This document shows positions 33,785 to 41,878 of a stretch of 64,000 bases of DNA, one piece after another; position 1 is the stretch's first letter, and each line of letters starts with the position of its first letter. A program made the translations under genes and the position numbers. The DNA is taken from assembly GCA_902595805.1 (NCBI GenBank), contig CACJRM010000002.1, positions 72,759 through 136,758 of the forward strand, read 5' to 3'. The notes below the pieces were generated by a model that had not been told where the DNA came from, ran no database searches, and worked only from the letters and a program-made list of their open reading frames with translations. The stretch is from an uncultured Alphaproteobacteria bacterium (lineage in GTDB: Bacteria; Pseudomonadota; Alphaproteobacteria; HIMB59; GCA-002718135).

Positions 33785-34524
33785 GAAATTCCTCTAATTT
33801 CTTTAATTTTATCGTAAGCAATATTAATAGCCGCTAATTCTTTATTAGATTGTTTAATAAATTCTTTAGGCATACCTTTAGCAATTAAATTATCTGGGTG
33901 ATGTTCTTTATTTAATTTTATCCATTTTTTTCTTATCTCATTATCAGTACTTGATCTATTCACACCCAATATTTTGTAAGGATCAGATTCACTATTTTTT
34001 AAATTTGATTGAAAAATTCTTTGAAAATCTTTTTCACTAAATTTAAACGATTTAGAAATTGATCTTAAAAAATCTATTTCACTAATAGATACCTTTCCAT
34101 CGGATGCAGCAATATAAAATAAATTATTTAATAATTCTTCCAATAAAATTTTATTAGCTGAAAATAAATCTCCTACTTGATTTGCTATTTGTTTATAGCC
34201 ATACGTATCTTTTTTTGCCTCATTGAATATTTTTGCAACTTTAGGAATTTCAGATTTTGGAACTTTGAATTTTTCTTTAAATGCTCTGATTTCATCATCT
34301 GATACAATGCCATCTGATTTAGCTAATTTTGCCGCTAGAATAATAAAACTTAATGTAAAAATTTGTTGTTTTTGATTATTATTTATTCGATTGAAGTTAA
34401 ATGATGATTTTGATTTAGATCTTCTGTCAAAAGCACCACCAGCCAATACACCTAAGATAGCCCCTATAGGCCCTCCTAAAGCAAATCCTGCTGCTCCACC
34501 TATAACTCTTCCCCAAATACTCAT
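33781..34524 (-). CDS. DjlA/DjiA-like J-domain co-chaperone with TerB-like domain
   Basis: The 247-residue protein starts with a glycine-rich hydrophobic stretch (residues 8-30, 'IGGAAGFALGGPIGAILGVLAGG') that can insert in the membrane. A TerB-like helical domain follows with two acidic repeats ('KSDGIVSDDEIRAFK', 'ASDGKVSISEIDFL'). The C-terminal J domain has the HPD triad at H209-P210-D211. J domains stimulate DnaK ATPase. Start and stop overlap both neighbours by four bases (ATGA and TTGA), so it is translated together with the EF-hand gene and the dehydratase. Confidence 0.9.
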   Translation of the reverse strand: MSIWGRVIGGAAGFALGGPIGAILGVLAGGAFDRRSKSKSSFNFNRINNNQKQQIFTLSFIILAAKLAKSDGIVSDDEIRAFKEKFKVPKSEIPKVAKIFNEAKKDTYGYKQIANQVGDLFSANKILLEELLNNLFYIAASDGKVSISEIDFLRSISKSFKFSEKDFQRIFQSNLKNSESDPYKILGVNRSSTDNEIRKKWIKLNKEHHPDNLIAKGMPKEFIKQSNKELAAINIAYDKIKEIRGIS

Positions 34525-34769
34525 CTTAAAGATTCAATTATGCCTTTTAATTCATTTATCTCATTTTGAGAAATTTTATTATCTTGATTCAGATCTATAA
34601 TTTGAAAAAGTAAATTTAATGATTGTTCAATTTCTTCATAGGAAATAACTCCATCATTATTTAAATCGACAAAATTAAAGTACATTTCTTCTTCTTCATT
34701 TAATTCAGAAGAAGATGCAATTGAAGAAAATAAAAGTAAAAATAAAAAAAATATTTTTATCCAAACCAT
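34521..34769 (-). CDS. Small exported EF-hand calcium-binding protein
   Basis: The 82-residue protein begins with a hydrophobic signal-like segment (residues 4-18) ending near 'SIASS'. It then has two EF-hand loops: residues 35-46 (D-L-N-N-D-G-V-I-S-Y-E-E), a canonical loop, and residues 59-70 (D-L-N-Q-D-N-K-I-S-Q-N-E), which has Asn for Gly at position 6. It should bind two calcium ions outside the cytoplasm or in the periplasm. It overlaps the upstream membrane-protein gene by 13 bases and the DjlA-like gene by four. Function is unknown. Confidence 0.8.
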   Translation of the reverse strand: MVWIKIFFLFLLLFSSIASSSELNEEEEMYFNFVDLNNDGVISYEEIEQSLNLLFQIIDLNQDNKISQNEINELKGIIESLR

Positions 34770-34984
34770 CTATACATTCCTATAATACCTGCACCAGCGT
34801 AAAAAAATTGTAAAAACAATATTCCATTGTGTTTTAATTTATAGGCCCAGATTCCAATTAACACTGCTGATAGCAATAATAATGAGAAGCCAATAAATTC
34901 TAATCCAATGTTAAATGCAACTAGTAGGGAATAAAGGATTGCTGTAGTTACGCCAATCCATTCTAAAAGTTTGTTTGAATTCAA
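34757..34984 (-). CDS. Small integral membrane protein, function unknown
   Basis: The 75-residue protein consists of about three short hydrophobic segments ('GVTTAILYSLLVAFNIGLEF', 'IGFSLLLLSAVLIGIWAY', 'GILFLQFFYAGAGIIGMYRW') and ends with an aromatic-rich tail. It resembles small uncharacterised membrane proteins of Rhodobacterales with an LLEWLGV-type N-terminus, as I recall; I assign no function. The start is TTG at 34984 because an in-frame stop lies directly before it and no ATG follows early. It overlaps the EF-hand gene by 13 bases. Confidence 0.65.
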   Translation of the reverse strand: MNSNKLLEWIGVTTAILYSLLVAFNIGLEFIGFSLLLLSAVLIGIWAYKLKHNGILFLQFFYAGAGIIGMYRWFG

Positions 34985-34991
34985 TTAAATA

Positions 34992-35195
34992 TTATTTTTT
35001 CTTAATATTAATAGCGTTTTCTTTTCCACGGTTTTCACCGATTTCAAATTCAACTGGCATACCTTCTTCTAAAGTATCAATACCAGCAGCCTCTAAAGCT
35101 GAAACATGAAGAAAAACATCTTTTCCTCCATCATCATTTTCTATAAATCCATAACCTTTGGTCGGATTAAACCATTTAATTTTACCACTTGGCAT
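34992..35195 (-). CDS. Cold-shock-domain protein (CspA family)
   Basis: The 67-residue single-domain protein shows both nucleic-acid-binding motifs, RNP1 'KGYGFIEND' and RNP2 'VFLHVSAL'. Such proteins bind single-stranded RNA or DNA and melt structure in mRNA. A strong AAGGAG precedes the ATG. The 126 bases upstream, shared with the divergent rlmJ, would hold its promoter and leader. Seven bases after its stop the small membrane-protein gene begins. Confidence 0.95.
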   Translation of the reverse strand: MPSGKIKWFNPTKGYGFIENDDGGKDVFLHVSALEAAGIDTLEEGMPVEFEIGENRGKENAINIKKK

Positions 35196-35321
35196 ATTGT
35201 ATTCTCCTTATTTATTATTGGGGGATTAAATTTATTTAACTTATATAAATATTGTATATTGATTAATTAAATACTTTAAATAACTAATAAGAAATTAATT
35301 TCAACAATTTTTTTTATTTTT

Positions 35322-36152
35322 ATGCTTAGCTATAAACACGGATATCATGCTGGAAATCATGCAGATGTTATGAAACACATAATAATGCTTTACTTATATA
35401 ATCTTGAAAAAAAAGTAAATAATTCAATAAGTTATGTTGATACTCATTCTGGTAATGGAATTTATAAATATATATCAAAGTATATGGATAAAAATAAAGA
35501 GTATAAAGAAGGAATTAAAAAGATACAAAATTACAAAGGTAATAATATTTTAATTAGAAATTATCTTTCAACTATTTCTAAAATTACTGGAAAAAATAAT
35601 TTTTATCCTGGTTCACCTATATTTATTTCGTCCATAGCTAATGAAAAAGATAAATTATTTTTTTGTGAACTACACAATAATGAATATGAATTATTAAAAA
35701 AAAACTTAAACAAATATACCAATGCTAAAATTTTAAATGCAGATGGATTTAACTTTATTTTTAATAAAGTTAATAAAAAGAAGAATTATTTTATATTTAT
35801 AGATCCATCATATGAAATAAAGGATGATCTTGAAAAAGTAGAGAAGATACTAAATAATATTGATAATTTATTCTCAAAATCCAAAATCATCATATGGTAT
35901 CCAGTGTTGAATATTTTGGAAAATGACTCATTTATTAAGAATATTAGAAAAAAAGGTATAAGTAATATTATCAATGTTGAAATTCCTATTATGAAATATG
36001 GAGACAATGTTGGAATGCAAGGAAGTGGCTTATTATTAATAAATTTTTCAAATAGATCTATAATGAGAAATCTCAAAGAGGTAATACACGAAATTCAAGA
36101 TATTTTAAAACAAGAGGAAAATAGTACTAGGTTTAAATTAAGATATTTATAA
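35322..36152 (+). CDS. rlmJ: 23S rRNA (adenine(2030)-N(6))-methyltransferase
   Basis: The 276-residue protein opens with the RlmJ signature 'MLSYKHGYHAGNHADVMKH'. It then has 'YVDTHSGNGIY' (SAM-binding) and 'FIDPSYE' (D161). The last is the N6-adenine methyltransferase motif, usually DPPYE, with Ser in place of the second Pro. It methylates A2030 of 23S rRNA. The MATE transporter follows after two bases on the same strand. Confidence 0.93.
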   Translation: MLSYKHGYHAGNHADVMKHIIMLYLYNLEKKVNNSISYVDTHSGNGIYKYISKYMDKNKEYKEGIKKIQNYKGNNILIRNYLSTISKITGKNNFYPGSPIFISSIANEKDKLFFCELHNNEYELLKKNLNKYTNAKILNADGFNFIFNKVNKKKNYFIFIDPSYEIKDDLEKVEKILNNIDNLFSKSKIIIWYPVLNILENDSFIKNIRKKGISNIINVEIPIMKYGDNVGMQGSGLLLINFSNRSIMRNLKEVIHEIQDILKQEENSTRFKLRYL

Positions 36153-36154
36153 AT

Positions 36155-37528
36155 ATGAAAAAAATTAATTTACTTGATGAAGATATCTATAAGTTATTTA
36201 TAAAAATTGCTTTGCCGGCCTCAATTGGAACTATATTTAATAATCTCTATTCTTTAGTTGATACTATTTTTGCAGGTAGAATGATTTCTGAAACAGCTTT
36301 AGCGGCAATTGGTCAAACATTTCCTGTATATTTTATAATTATTGCACTTGGAATAGGACTGAGCATAGCTACAACAAGTAATGTTGCTAATTCTTTAGGA
36401 GAAAAAAATATTAAAAAAGCAAGTCATGCATTTTCACAATCTTTTGTTGTAACAATTTTAGTAGGCTTAGGTATAACTATTTTTGGACTTTATTTTGGGA
36501 ACATAATTTTAGAATCTATAAATGATGATCCAAAAACCCTTAAACTTTCATCATTGTATATGAACGTAATTTATTTAGGATCAGTCATAATTCTTTTACT
36601 CATGGTATGTAATTCTTGTTTATCAGCTCAAGGAGATACTAAAAGTTATAGAAATGTTTTAATTTTTAGTTTTTTTCTTAATATAATTTTAAATCCAATA
36701 TTAATTACAGGAAAAATAATTAATTTTGAATTATTTATGCCAATGGGTATAACTGGAATAGCAATAGCTACCATACTGTCTCAAATAATTGGTCTGTTAT
36801 ATTTATTATATAAAATTTATAGAACAGAGATTTTTGTAAACTTTAAAAATAATTATTTAATTCCTAAATTAAGTTTAATTAAGGAAATTTCATTTCAGGC
36901 TATTCCAGCTGCATTAGGATTGATGATGATTGCTCTCGGATCATATATATTATTATTTTTTGTCAGTCGTTTTGGTAATGATGCAATTGCAGGTTTTTCC
37001 TCAGCTGGAAGATACGAACAACTGCTTTTCTTACCCTTGTTAGGATTAAGTACAGCAGTAACCGCAATTGTGGGTCAGAATTTTGGTGCTAAAAACTATG
37101 AAAGAATTTTAGAAACTTATAATAAAGCTATGATTACTGGTGTAATAATATTAACTGTAGCGGGATTAATTTTATTTATAACTGCAGAAGATTCAATGAG
37201 ATTATTTACTGATGATAAAGAAGTAATTTACTATGGATCAATATATCTTAAAATATACGCACTTGGTTTTCCAGCTTTTCCGTTCTTCTTTATTTCTAAT
37301 GCTTCATTCCAAGGGCTAAAAAAAGCAATAATAGTAATGTATATGGCCATACTTAGGTTTGTATTAGTGCCTATAATTGTAATATTATTTGTAAATAATT
37401 TTATAGAAGAAAACTATATCTATATGTTTATTGGGTTAACTCTTGTTCATTGGATAATTGGTATCTTATATTATTTTTATTCTTCAAATAAAATTCGAAA
37501 TATTCAAAGTAGCTATACTACACCTTGA
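36155..37528 (+). CDS. MATE family multidrug/toxin efflux transporter
   Basis: The 457-residue protein has twelve predicted membrane segments in two halves of six. 'PASIGTIFNNLYSLVDTIFAG' at the N-terminus and 'AIPAALGLMMIALGSYIL' plus 'GLSTAVTAIVGQNFGAKNY' in the second half are typical of the NorM/DinF/MATE family. It would export cationic compounds in exchange for sodium or protons; substrate unknown. Its 3' end overlaps the convergent pcm gene by 16 bases. Confidence 0.9.
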   Translation: MKKINLLDEDIYKLFIKIALPASIGTIFNNLYSLVDTIFAGRMISETALAAIGQTFPVYFIIIALGIGLSIATTSNVANSLGEKNIKKASHAFSQSFVVTILVGLGITIFGLYFGNIILESINDDPKTLKLSSLYMNVIYLGSVIILLLMVCNSCLSAQGDTKSYRNVLIFSFFLNIILNPILITGKIINFELFMPMGITGIAIATILSQIIGLLYLLYKIYRTEIFVNFKNNYLIPKLSLIKEISFQAIPAALGLMMIALGSYILLFFVSRFGNDAIAGFSSAGRYEQLLFLPLLGLSTAVTAIVGQNFGAKNYERILETYNKAMITGVIILTVAGLILFITAEDSMRLFTDDKEVIYYGSIYLKIYALGFPAFPFFFISNASFQGLKKAIIVMYMAILRFVLVPIIVILFVNNFIEENYIYMFIGLTLVHWIIGILYYFYSSNKIRNIQSSYTTP

Positions 37529-38139
37529 AGATTTGGAACAAATAAAACATCATCATATTCTTCAGAAATAATTTTATTATTTTGTTTTATATATTTTATA
37601 AGTATTTGCTTGTTATTTTTAACAATAGGACAAACAATAATTCCTTCATTTTCAATATGAGAAAAAATTTCATTATTTATTTTTTTTGATGCTGCTGTAA
37701 ATATTATTCTATCAAAAGGTATTTGTTCAATCCAACCATTATTACCATCATCATATTTTGAAACAATATTAGTTAATTTTAATTTCTCAAAAATATTATT
37801 AGAGCCTTCATGTAAATTTTTAATTCTTTCAATAGTGTATACACGCCTAGCCAAGATTGATAATACAGCACACTGATATCCGCTACCAGTGCCTATTTCT
37901 AATACTTTGTGGTTACTTTTAACATCTAGTAATTCAGTCATCCTTGCTACAACGTAGGGCTGACTAATTGTTTGATTATTTTCAATTGGCAAAGCTATAT
38001 TTTCATAAGCTTGATTTCTGTAAGCTTCACTAATAAACTTTTCTCTTGGAATTTTTTCTATTGCAGAGAGAACTTCAGCATTACTAATACCTGACTCTCG
38101 TAACTCGAGTATCAATCGTATTTTCCTTACATCAAGCAC
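37513..38139 (-). CDS. pcm: Protein-L-isoaspartate O-methyltransferase
   Basis: The 208-residue protein carries the SAM motif 'VLEIGTGSGYQCAVLS' (about residues 79-94) and the PCMT signature 'NQTISQPYVVARMTEL'. It repairs isoaspartyl residues in damaged proteins. The start is GTG at 38139, overlapping the serS stop by one base, and 'RKIRLILELRESGI' matches alphaproteobacterial N-termini. In most alphaproteobacteria surE lies between serS and pcm; here it is missing. A second, divergent paralogue is at 53808-54467. Confidence 0.93.
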   Translation of the reverse strand: MLDVRKIRLILELRESGISNAEVLSAIEKIPREKFISEAYRNQAYENIALPIENNQTISQPYVVARMTELLDVKSNHKVLEIGTGSGYQCAVLSILARRVYTIERIKNLHEGSNNIFEKLKLTNIVSKYDDGNNGWIEQIPFDRIIFTAASKKINNEIFSHIENEGIIVCPIVKNNKQILIKYIKQNNKIISEEYDDVLFVPNLQGVV

Positions 38140-39401
38140 TAGATAAGAGTATCAGAATTATTGAAATATTTTTTCAAAACTTCTGGAATTTTAATATTTC
38201 CATCTTTCATTTGATAATTTTCAAGAATAGCAATTAGTGTTCTTCCTACTGCTAAGCCGGATCCATTAAGCGTATGAACAAAAATATTTTTATTTTCTAA
38301 TTTATATCTTGTATTCATTCTTCTAGCTTGAAAATCACCACAATTTGAGCAACTTGAAATTTCTCTATAAGTATTTTCACCTGGAAGCCACACTTCAATA
38401 TCGTATGTTTTTGATGCTGAAAAGCCCATATCACCAGTACATAAAGTCATAATCCTATAATGAATATTTAAATCTTGAAGAATACTCTCAGCGCTTTCAA
38501 GCATTCTTTCTAATTCTTCTTGTGAATGCTGAGGCTCTACTATTGAAACTAATTCAACTTTAGTAAATTGATGCTGTCTTAACATACCACGAGTATCCTT
38601 ACCAGCAGCACCAGCCTCTGATCTAAAACATGGGGTATAAGAAGTAACTCTCATGGGTAATTGATTTTGGTTAAGTATTTCCTCTCTAACCATGTTTGTT
38701 AAAGGAACTTCAGCAGTTGGTATTAACCAATGATCTTCCCCAGCAGTAAATAAATCTTCACCAAATTTAGGTAATTGCCCTGTTCCAAAAAGAGCAGAAT
38801 CTTTAACCAAAAAAGGTAAATTATATTCAATATAACCATTTTCATTCGTATGCTTATCTAACATAAAATTTGCTATTGCTCTTTCCAACTTAGAAAGTTG
38901 ATTTTTTAATAAAACAAATCTAGATCCTGATAATTTAGATGCAGTTTCAAAATTCATTAAACCTAAATTTTCCCCTAATTCAAAATGAGTTTTAGGATTA
39001 AAATCAAATCCTGGTTTTTTACCCCATTCTCTATATTTTGTATTCTCTGCTTCATTGCTTCCTATAGGTACAGTCTTATCAGCTATATTTGGAAGTCTTG
39101 AGAGGATAGTTTTTAACTCCTCGTCTTTAATAGTCTCAAGTTCCTTTAAATTATTAATTTTATTTTTAATTTCATCAACTTTACTCATTTCTGATGAAGC
39201 ATCTTTATTTTCACTTTTAAGTTTACCAATATTTTTAGAAATAGAGTTTCTTTCTGCTAAAAGGTTTTGAAGAACAGTCTGAGTTTCTCTTTTTACTTTA
39301 TCTAGTTCTAATATTTTATTTGATATTGGATGCTCACCTCTTTGTTTCATATAATTATCAAACTCTGTTGGATTTTCTCTGATAAAATTAATATTATGCA
39401 T
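38139..39401 (-). CDS. serS: Seryl-tRNA synthetase
   Basis: The 420-residue class II synthetase has the N-terminal coiled-coil arm (about residues 30-100, rich in K, E and N). The class II motifs follow: 'WLIPTAEVPLTNM', motif 2 'TPCFRSEAGAAGKDTRGMLRQHQF', split over positions 38560-38640, and motif 3 'GSGLAVGRTLIAILEN'. It charges tRNA-Ser. It overlaps tatC by one base and pcm by one base, so tatABC-serS-pcm form one unit. Confidence 0.97.
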   Translation of the reverse strand: MHNINFIRENPTEFDNYMKQRGEHPISNKILELDKVKRETQTVLQNLLAERNSISKNIGKLKSENKDASSEMSKVDEIKNKINNLKELETIKDEELKTILSRLPNIADKTVPIGSNEAENTKYREWGKKPGFDFNPKTHFELGENLGLMNFETASKLSGSRFVLLKNQLSKLERAIANFMLDKHTNENGYIEYNLPFLVKDSALFGTGQLPKFGEDLFTAGEDHWLIPTAEVPLTNMVREEILNQNQLPMRVTSYTPCFRSEAGAAGKDTRGMLRQHQFTKVELVSIVEPQHSQEELERMLESAESILQDLNIHYRIMTLCTGDMGFSASKTYDIEVWLPGENTYREISSCSNCGDFQARRMNTRYKLENKNIFVHTLNGSGLAVGRTLIAILENYQMKDGNIKIPEVLKKYFNNSDTLI

Positions 39402-40156
39402 TACTTATCTTTATTTTTTTGTATTAGTTTTGCAATATAAATTGAAACTTCGTATAAAAATATAATTGGTAGAGCTAAACTTATTTGACTAAATGGATCA
39501 GGTGGAGTTAAGAATGCTGCCGATAAAAATGCTAATACAATTGCATATTTTCTAAATTTTTTAAGTGATTCATAAGTAACCATCCCTACTCTCGCCATTA
39601 AAGATAAAACAACAGGAAGCTGAAATGCTAAACCAAAAGCAAAAATAAATCGCATCATAAGAGATAAATATTCTCCCATCTTAGCTTCTAATCGAATAGG
39701 AACGCCACTAGAGCCAAGGTTTTGATATGATAGGAAAAAAGACCAGGCTAACGGTGCAATAATATAATAAACCATTGATCCACCTGCAAAAAATAAAATT
39801 GGAGTCGCAACTAAATAGGGTAAAAAGGCTCTCTTTTCTTTTTTGTATAGCCCTGGTGCAATAAATCTCCATATTTGAATTGCAATTAATGGAAATGAAA
39901 AAAATAAAGCAAAGAAAAAAGCTATTTTTAATTCTGTAAAAAAAGCTTCTTGTAAAGCTGTATAAATAAAACCTTGTCCTTTATCTTTATCAAATAGTTC
40001 TACAAGAGGACTGGCTAAAAAGGCAAATAATTCATCTGCAAAGTAAAAACAAACAATGAAGATTAATAAAATATATAAAAAACTCCATAGTAGTCTTTTT
40101 CGTAACTCAGTGAGATGCCCTATTAGAGACATTTCTTCAAATTTTTCTTCAGCCAT
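39401..40156 (-). CDS. tatC: Sec-independent (Tat) translocase subunit TatC
   Basis: The 251-residue protein has six membrane segments. It shows the TatC signature 'MSLIGHLTELRKRLLWSF' at the N-terminus and 'FAFGLAFQLPVVLSLMARVGMV' in the C-terminal half, with the conserved F-G-x-x-F-E/Q-x-P feature. It is the receptor for twin-arginine signal peptides. It is preceded by tatB (15-base gap) and followed by serS. Confidence 0.97.
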   Translation of the reverse strand: MAEEKFEEMSLIGHLTELRKRLLWSFLYILLIFIVCFYFADELFAFLASPLVELFDKDKGQGFIYTALQEAFFTELKIAFFFALFFSFPLIAIQIWRFIAPGLYKKEKRAFLPYLVATPILFFAGGSMVYYIIAPLAWSFFLSYQNLGSSGVPIRLEAKMGEYLSLMMRFIFAFGLAFQLPVVLSLMARVGMVTYESLKKFRKYAIVLAFLSAAFLTPPDPFSQISLALPIIFLYEVSIYIAKLIQKNKDK

Positions 40157-40171
40157 TACAAAAATAATAAA

Positions 40172-40486
40172 TTAATTTTTTTTTGAAATTTCATTCTCGG
40201 TCATTTTTACTGTTTCTTGAACTTCTTTAATCTCATTTTCAAAATTTTTTTTGATATTAATACCGTCTTTTATTTTTTTTACTTCTTTAACTGATTTAGC
40301 TAATTCTTTAATTTCTTCTTCTTCAGCAATTTCATTTATAGATGACTTAAATTCAGAAGACATTTTTTTAATATATTTAGTGAAAGATCCAACTTGTTTA
40401 ATGAATTTTGGAAGATCTTTTGGGCCAATAACAACAACAACTATTATCCCAATTAAGAAAATTTCACTCCAACCAAAAGTAAACAT
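40172..40486 (-). CDS. tatB: Tat translocase subunit TatB
   Basis: The 104-residue protein has the TatB start 'MFTFGWSEIFLIGIIVVVVIGPKDLPKFIK': a short transmembrane helix with the glutamate at residue 8, then the P-x-x-L hinge. An amphipathic helix and a charged C-terminal tail follow. It forms the receptor complex with TatC. It lies five bases after tatA and 15 before tatC. Confidence 0.93.
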   Translation of the reverse strand: MFTFGWSEIFLIGIIVVVVIGPKDLPKFIKQVGSFTKYIKKMSSEFKSSINEIAEEEEIKELAKSVKEVKKIKDGINIKKNFENEIKEVQETVKMTENEISKKN

Positions 40487-40491
40487 TATAT

Positions 40492-40677
40492 TTACTTTTC
40501 TTCGTCGTTTTTATTCTCTAAATTTTTATCTTCTTTTTTTTCTTCGTCTGACATTCCTCTCTTGAATGATTTGATTCCTTTTGCCATATCACCCATAAGT
40601 TGAGGTATTTTACCTCTACCGAAAAGAAGTAGAACAATAACAAGTACAATTAATAATTGCCAAATACTAGGTGTCAT
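40492..40677 (-). CDS. tatA: Tat translocase subunit TatA
   Basis: The 61-residue protein has one N-terminal membrane helix, the hinge '[25 protein letters not shown]' spread over residues 18-42 with the conserved F-G, and an acidic tail. It oligomerises to make the translocation pore. Its first codons and upstream region are duplicated about 1.15 kb away (41821-41874), next to scpB, the gene normally found directly upstream of tatA. Confidence 0.94.
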   Translation of the reverse strand: MTPSIWQLLIVLVIVLLLFGRGKIPQLMGDMAKGIKSFKRGMSDEEKKEDKNLENKNDEEK

Positions 40678-40722
40678 CCCGCTCTTATACGGAAACTATG
40701 AGAAAAAACAAGAAATTATAAG
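40670..40722. repeat. Imperfect direct repeat, copy A (tatA start and leader)
   Basis: This copy runs from GGTGTCAT, the complement of the tatA start, through the 16-base segment CTTATACGGAAACTAT (40684-40699) into an A-rich stretch with ACAAGAA and TATAAG. Copy B at 41821-41874 has the same GGTGTCAT, the identical 16 bases at the same 14-base offset, and a similar A-rich tail. The two copies bracket the small ORF and the exonuclease gene. Confidence 0.8.
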
Positions 40723-40878
40723 CAAGATAAGGATAGCTTTAGTAAAATATAGAAAAAAAAGGAACACAAAATTGGCACAAAAAAAAGCACAAAACGATAC
40801 ATTTAATATATAAATATTTTGTCCTGATTTAGATACTCTAATTGCTGGGACACAAAACAAAACGCTAAAGGAGATAAA

Positions 40879-41022
40879 ATGGTAATTTCTTTAAAAAATC
40901 TAAAAGTCGCTAAAAAAGACCACCCAATTTATGGAGGTAAAATTCAAACTTATCCAATACTATTAAGTAATAAAAAAACTGATGATCTTCGTAAGAAAGA
41001 TAAAAAGAAAATTAAAAAATAG
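40879..41022 (+). CDS. Hypothetical 47-residue lysine-rich protein
   Basis: A 47-codon frame starts with ATG behind a strong AAAGGAG (40867-40873, five-base spacing) and ends with TAG. The product starts MVISLKNLKVAKKDHPIYGG and ends in a lysine-rich tail (DDLRKKDKKKIKK). It is strongly basic, has no membrane segment, and I recognise no family. It lies inside the 1.15 kb insertion between tatA and scpB, 44 bases before the exonuclease on the same strand, so the two may be cotranscribed. The good ribosome-binding site is the main evidence that it is real. Confidence 0.55.
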   Translation: MVISLKNLKVAKKDHPIYGGKIQTYPILLSNKKTDDLRKKDKKKIKK

Positions 41023-41066
41023 CTGAACTCTTAACAATCTCCGTGGTTAGTGGTAATAATTCAACT

Positions 41067-41651
41067 ATGACTACTTATGTTGTGTGTGACATAGAAGCAG
41101 ACGGACCTATTCCTGGACCACATTCTATGATAAGCCTTGGTGCTGTAGCCGTTAATAAAGCAGGAAAAAAATTTGGAGAATGTGAAATTAATTTCTTGCC
41201 ACTAGAAAATGCCAAACCTCACCCCGCTACTATGCATTGGTTTACAACAGAAGCGCCAGAAGCTTTAAAATATACTCAACATCATCAAGTCTCACCCAAA
41301 GAAGGAATGAACAAATTTGGTGATTGGCTTCTTACGTTACCAACCCCACGAATTATGGCTGCTCATCCAGCTCCATTAGATTTTATGTGGATCAATTGGT
41401 ATATTCAAACTTTTCTTGTAGAACGATTAGAAAAAATTCCTTTCTCTATGCCTTTTTTTGATAAGAATGGACAAGCAGCCTTTGATATCAAATCCTATGC
41501 TGCTGCTGTGCTGCAAAAAGATTATAAAGACATAGGTAGAGATGATTACTCTCTAGAATTGCATGATAATACAAAACATACGCATAAAGCCATAGATGAT
41601 GCCAGAGAATATGCAAAATTATTAATTAAACTACTGAATAAAAACAAATAA
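41067..41651 (+). CDS. DEDD-family 3'-5' exonuclease-like protein
   Basis: From the ATG at 41067 the protein has 194 residues; a longer frame would begin with GTG at 41043. The exonuclease motifs are visible: Exo I 'VVCDIEADGP' (D8, E10), Exo II around 'AAHPAPLDFMWIN', and Exo III 'HKAIDDAREYA' with H and D. It resembles short bacterial DEDD exonucleases (oligoribonuclease/Rv2179c-like) rather than DnaQ. Base composition looks a little richer in G and C than its neighbours. It is on the opposite strand to the conserved scp-tat operon that it interrupts, between two copies of the tatA leader, which suggests acquisition. Confidence 0.75.
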   Translation: MTTYVVCDIEADGPIPGPHSMISLGAVAVNKAGKKFGECEINFLPLENAKPHPATMHWFTTEAPEALKYTQHHQVSPKEGMNKFGDWLLTLPTPRIMAAHPAPLDFMWINWYIQTFLVERLEKIPFSMPFFDKNGQAAFDIKSYAAAVLQKDYKDIGRDDYSLELHDNTKHTHKAIDDAREYAKLLIKLLNKNK

Positions 41652-41820
41652 AACAATCCTAGGTTATCAACTTAAACTGATTTAAAACGAGTAGACAATT
41701 TATTTGTTTACCCAGTATAATTTAAGATCAAAAAATTTTAAAATAAAAAAAACACAAAATAAAGACACTGGAAATTAAAAATATAATTTTTTCAATGAGA
41801 TAAATTGATTTGACACACAC

Positions 41821-41874
41821 GGTGTCATAAGGGGCTTATACGGAAACTATAGGAAAAAAACAAGAAGTAATAAG
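41821..41874. repeat. Imperfect direct repeat, copy B (next to scpB)
   Basis: Second copy of the tatA leader repeat, five bases from the scpB stop codon. It keeps the complement of the first eight coding bases of tatA (ATGACACC) but the coding frame does not continue. CTTATACGGAAACTAT is at 41835-41850. A small palindrome, TGACAC-ACACG-GTGTCA, overlaps its left end (41811-41827). Its distance to scpB suggests that this was the original scpB-tatA spacer. Confidence 0.8.
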
Positions 41875-41878
41875 TTAA

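Noticed and set aside
41679-41730. TATAAT-like box on the plus strand after the exonuclease gene
   Set aside because: No gene follows on that strand, and such boxes are frequent by chance in this AT-rich spacer.
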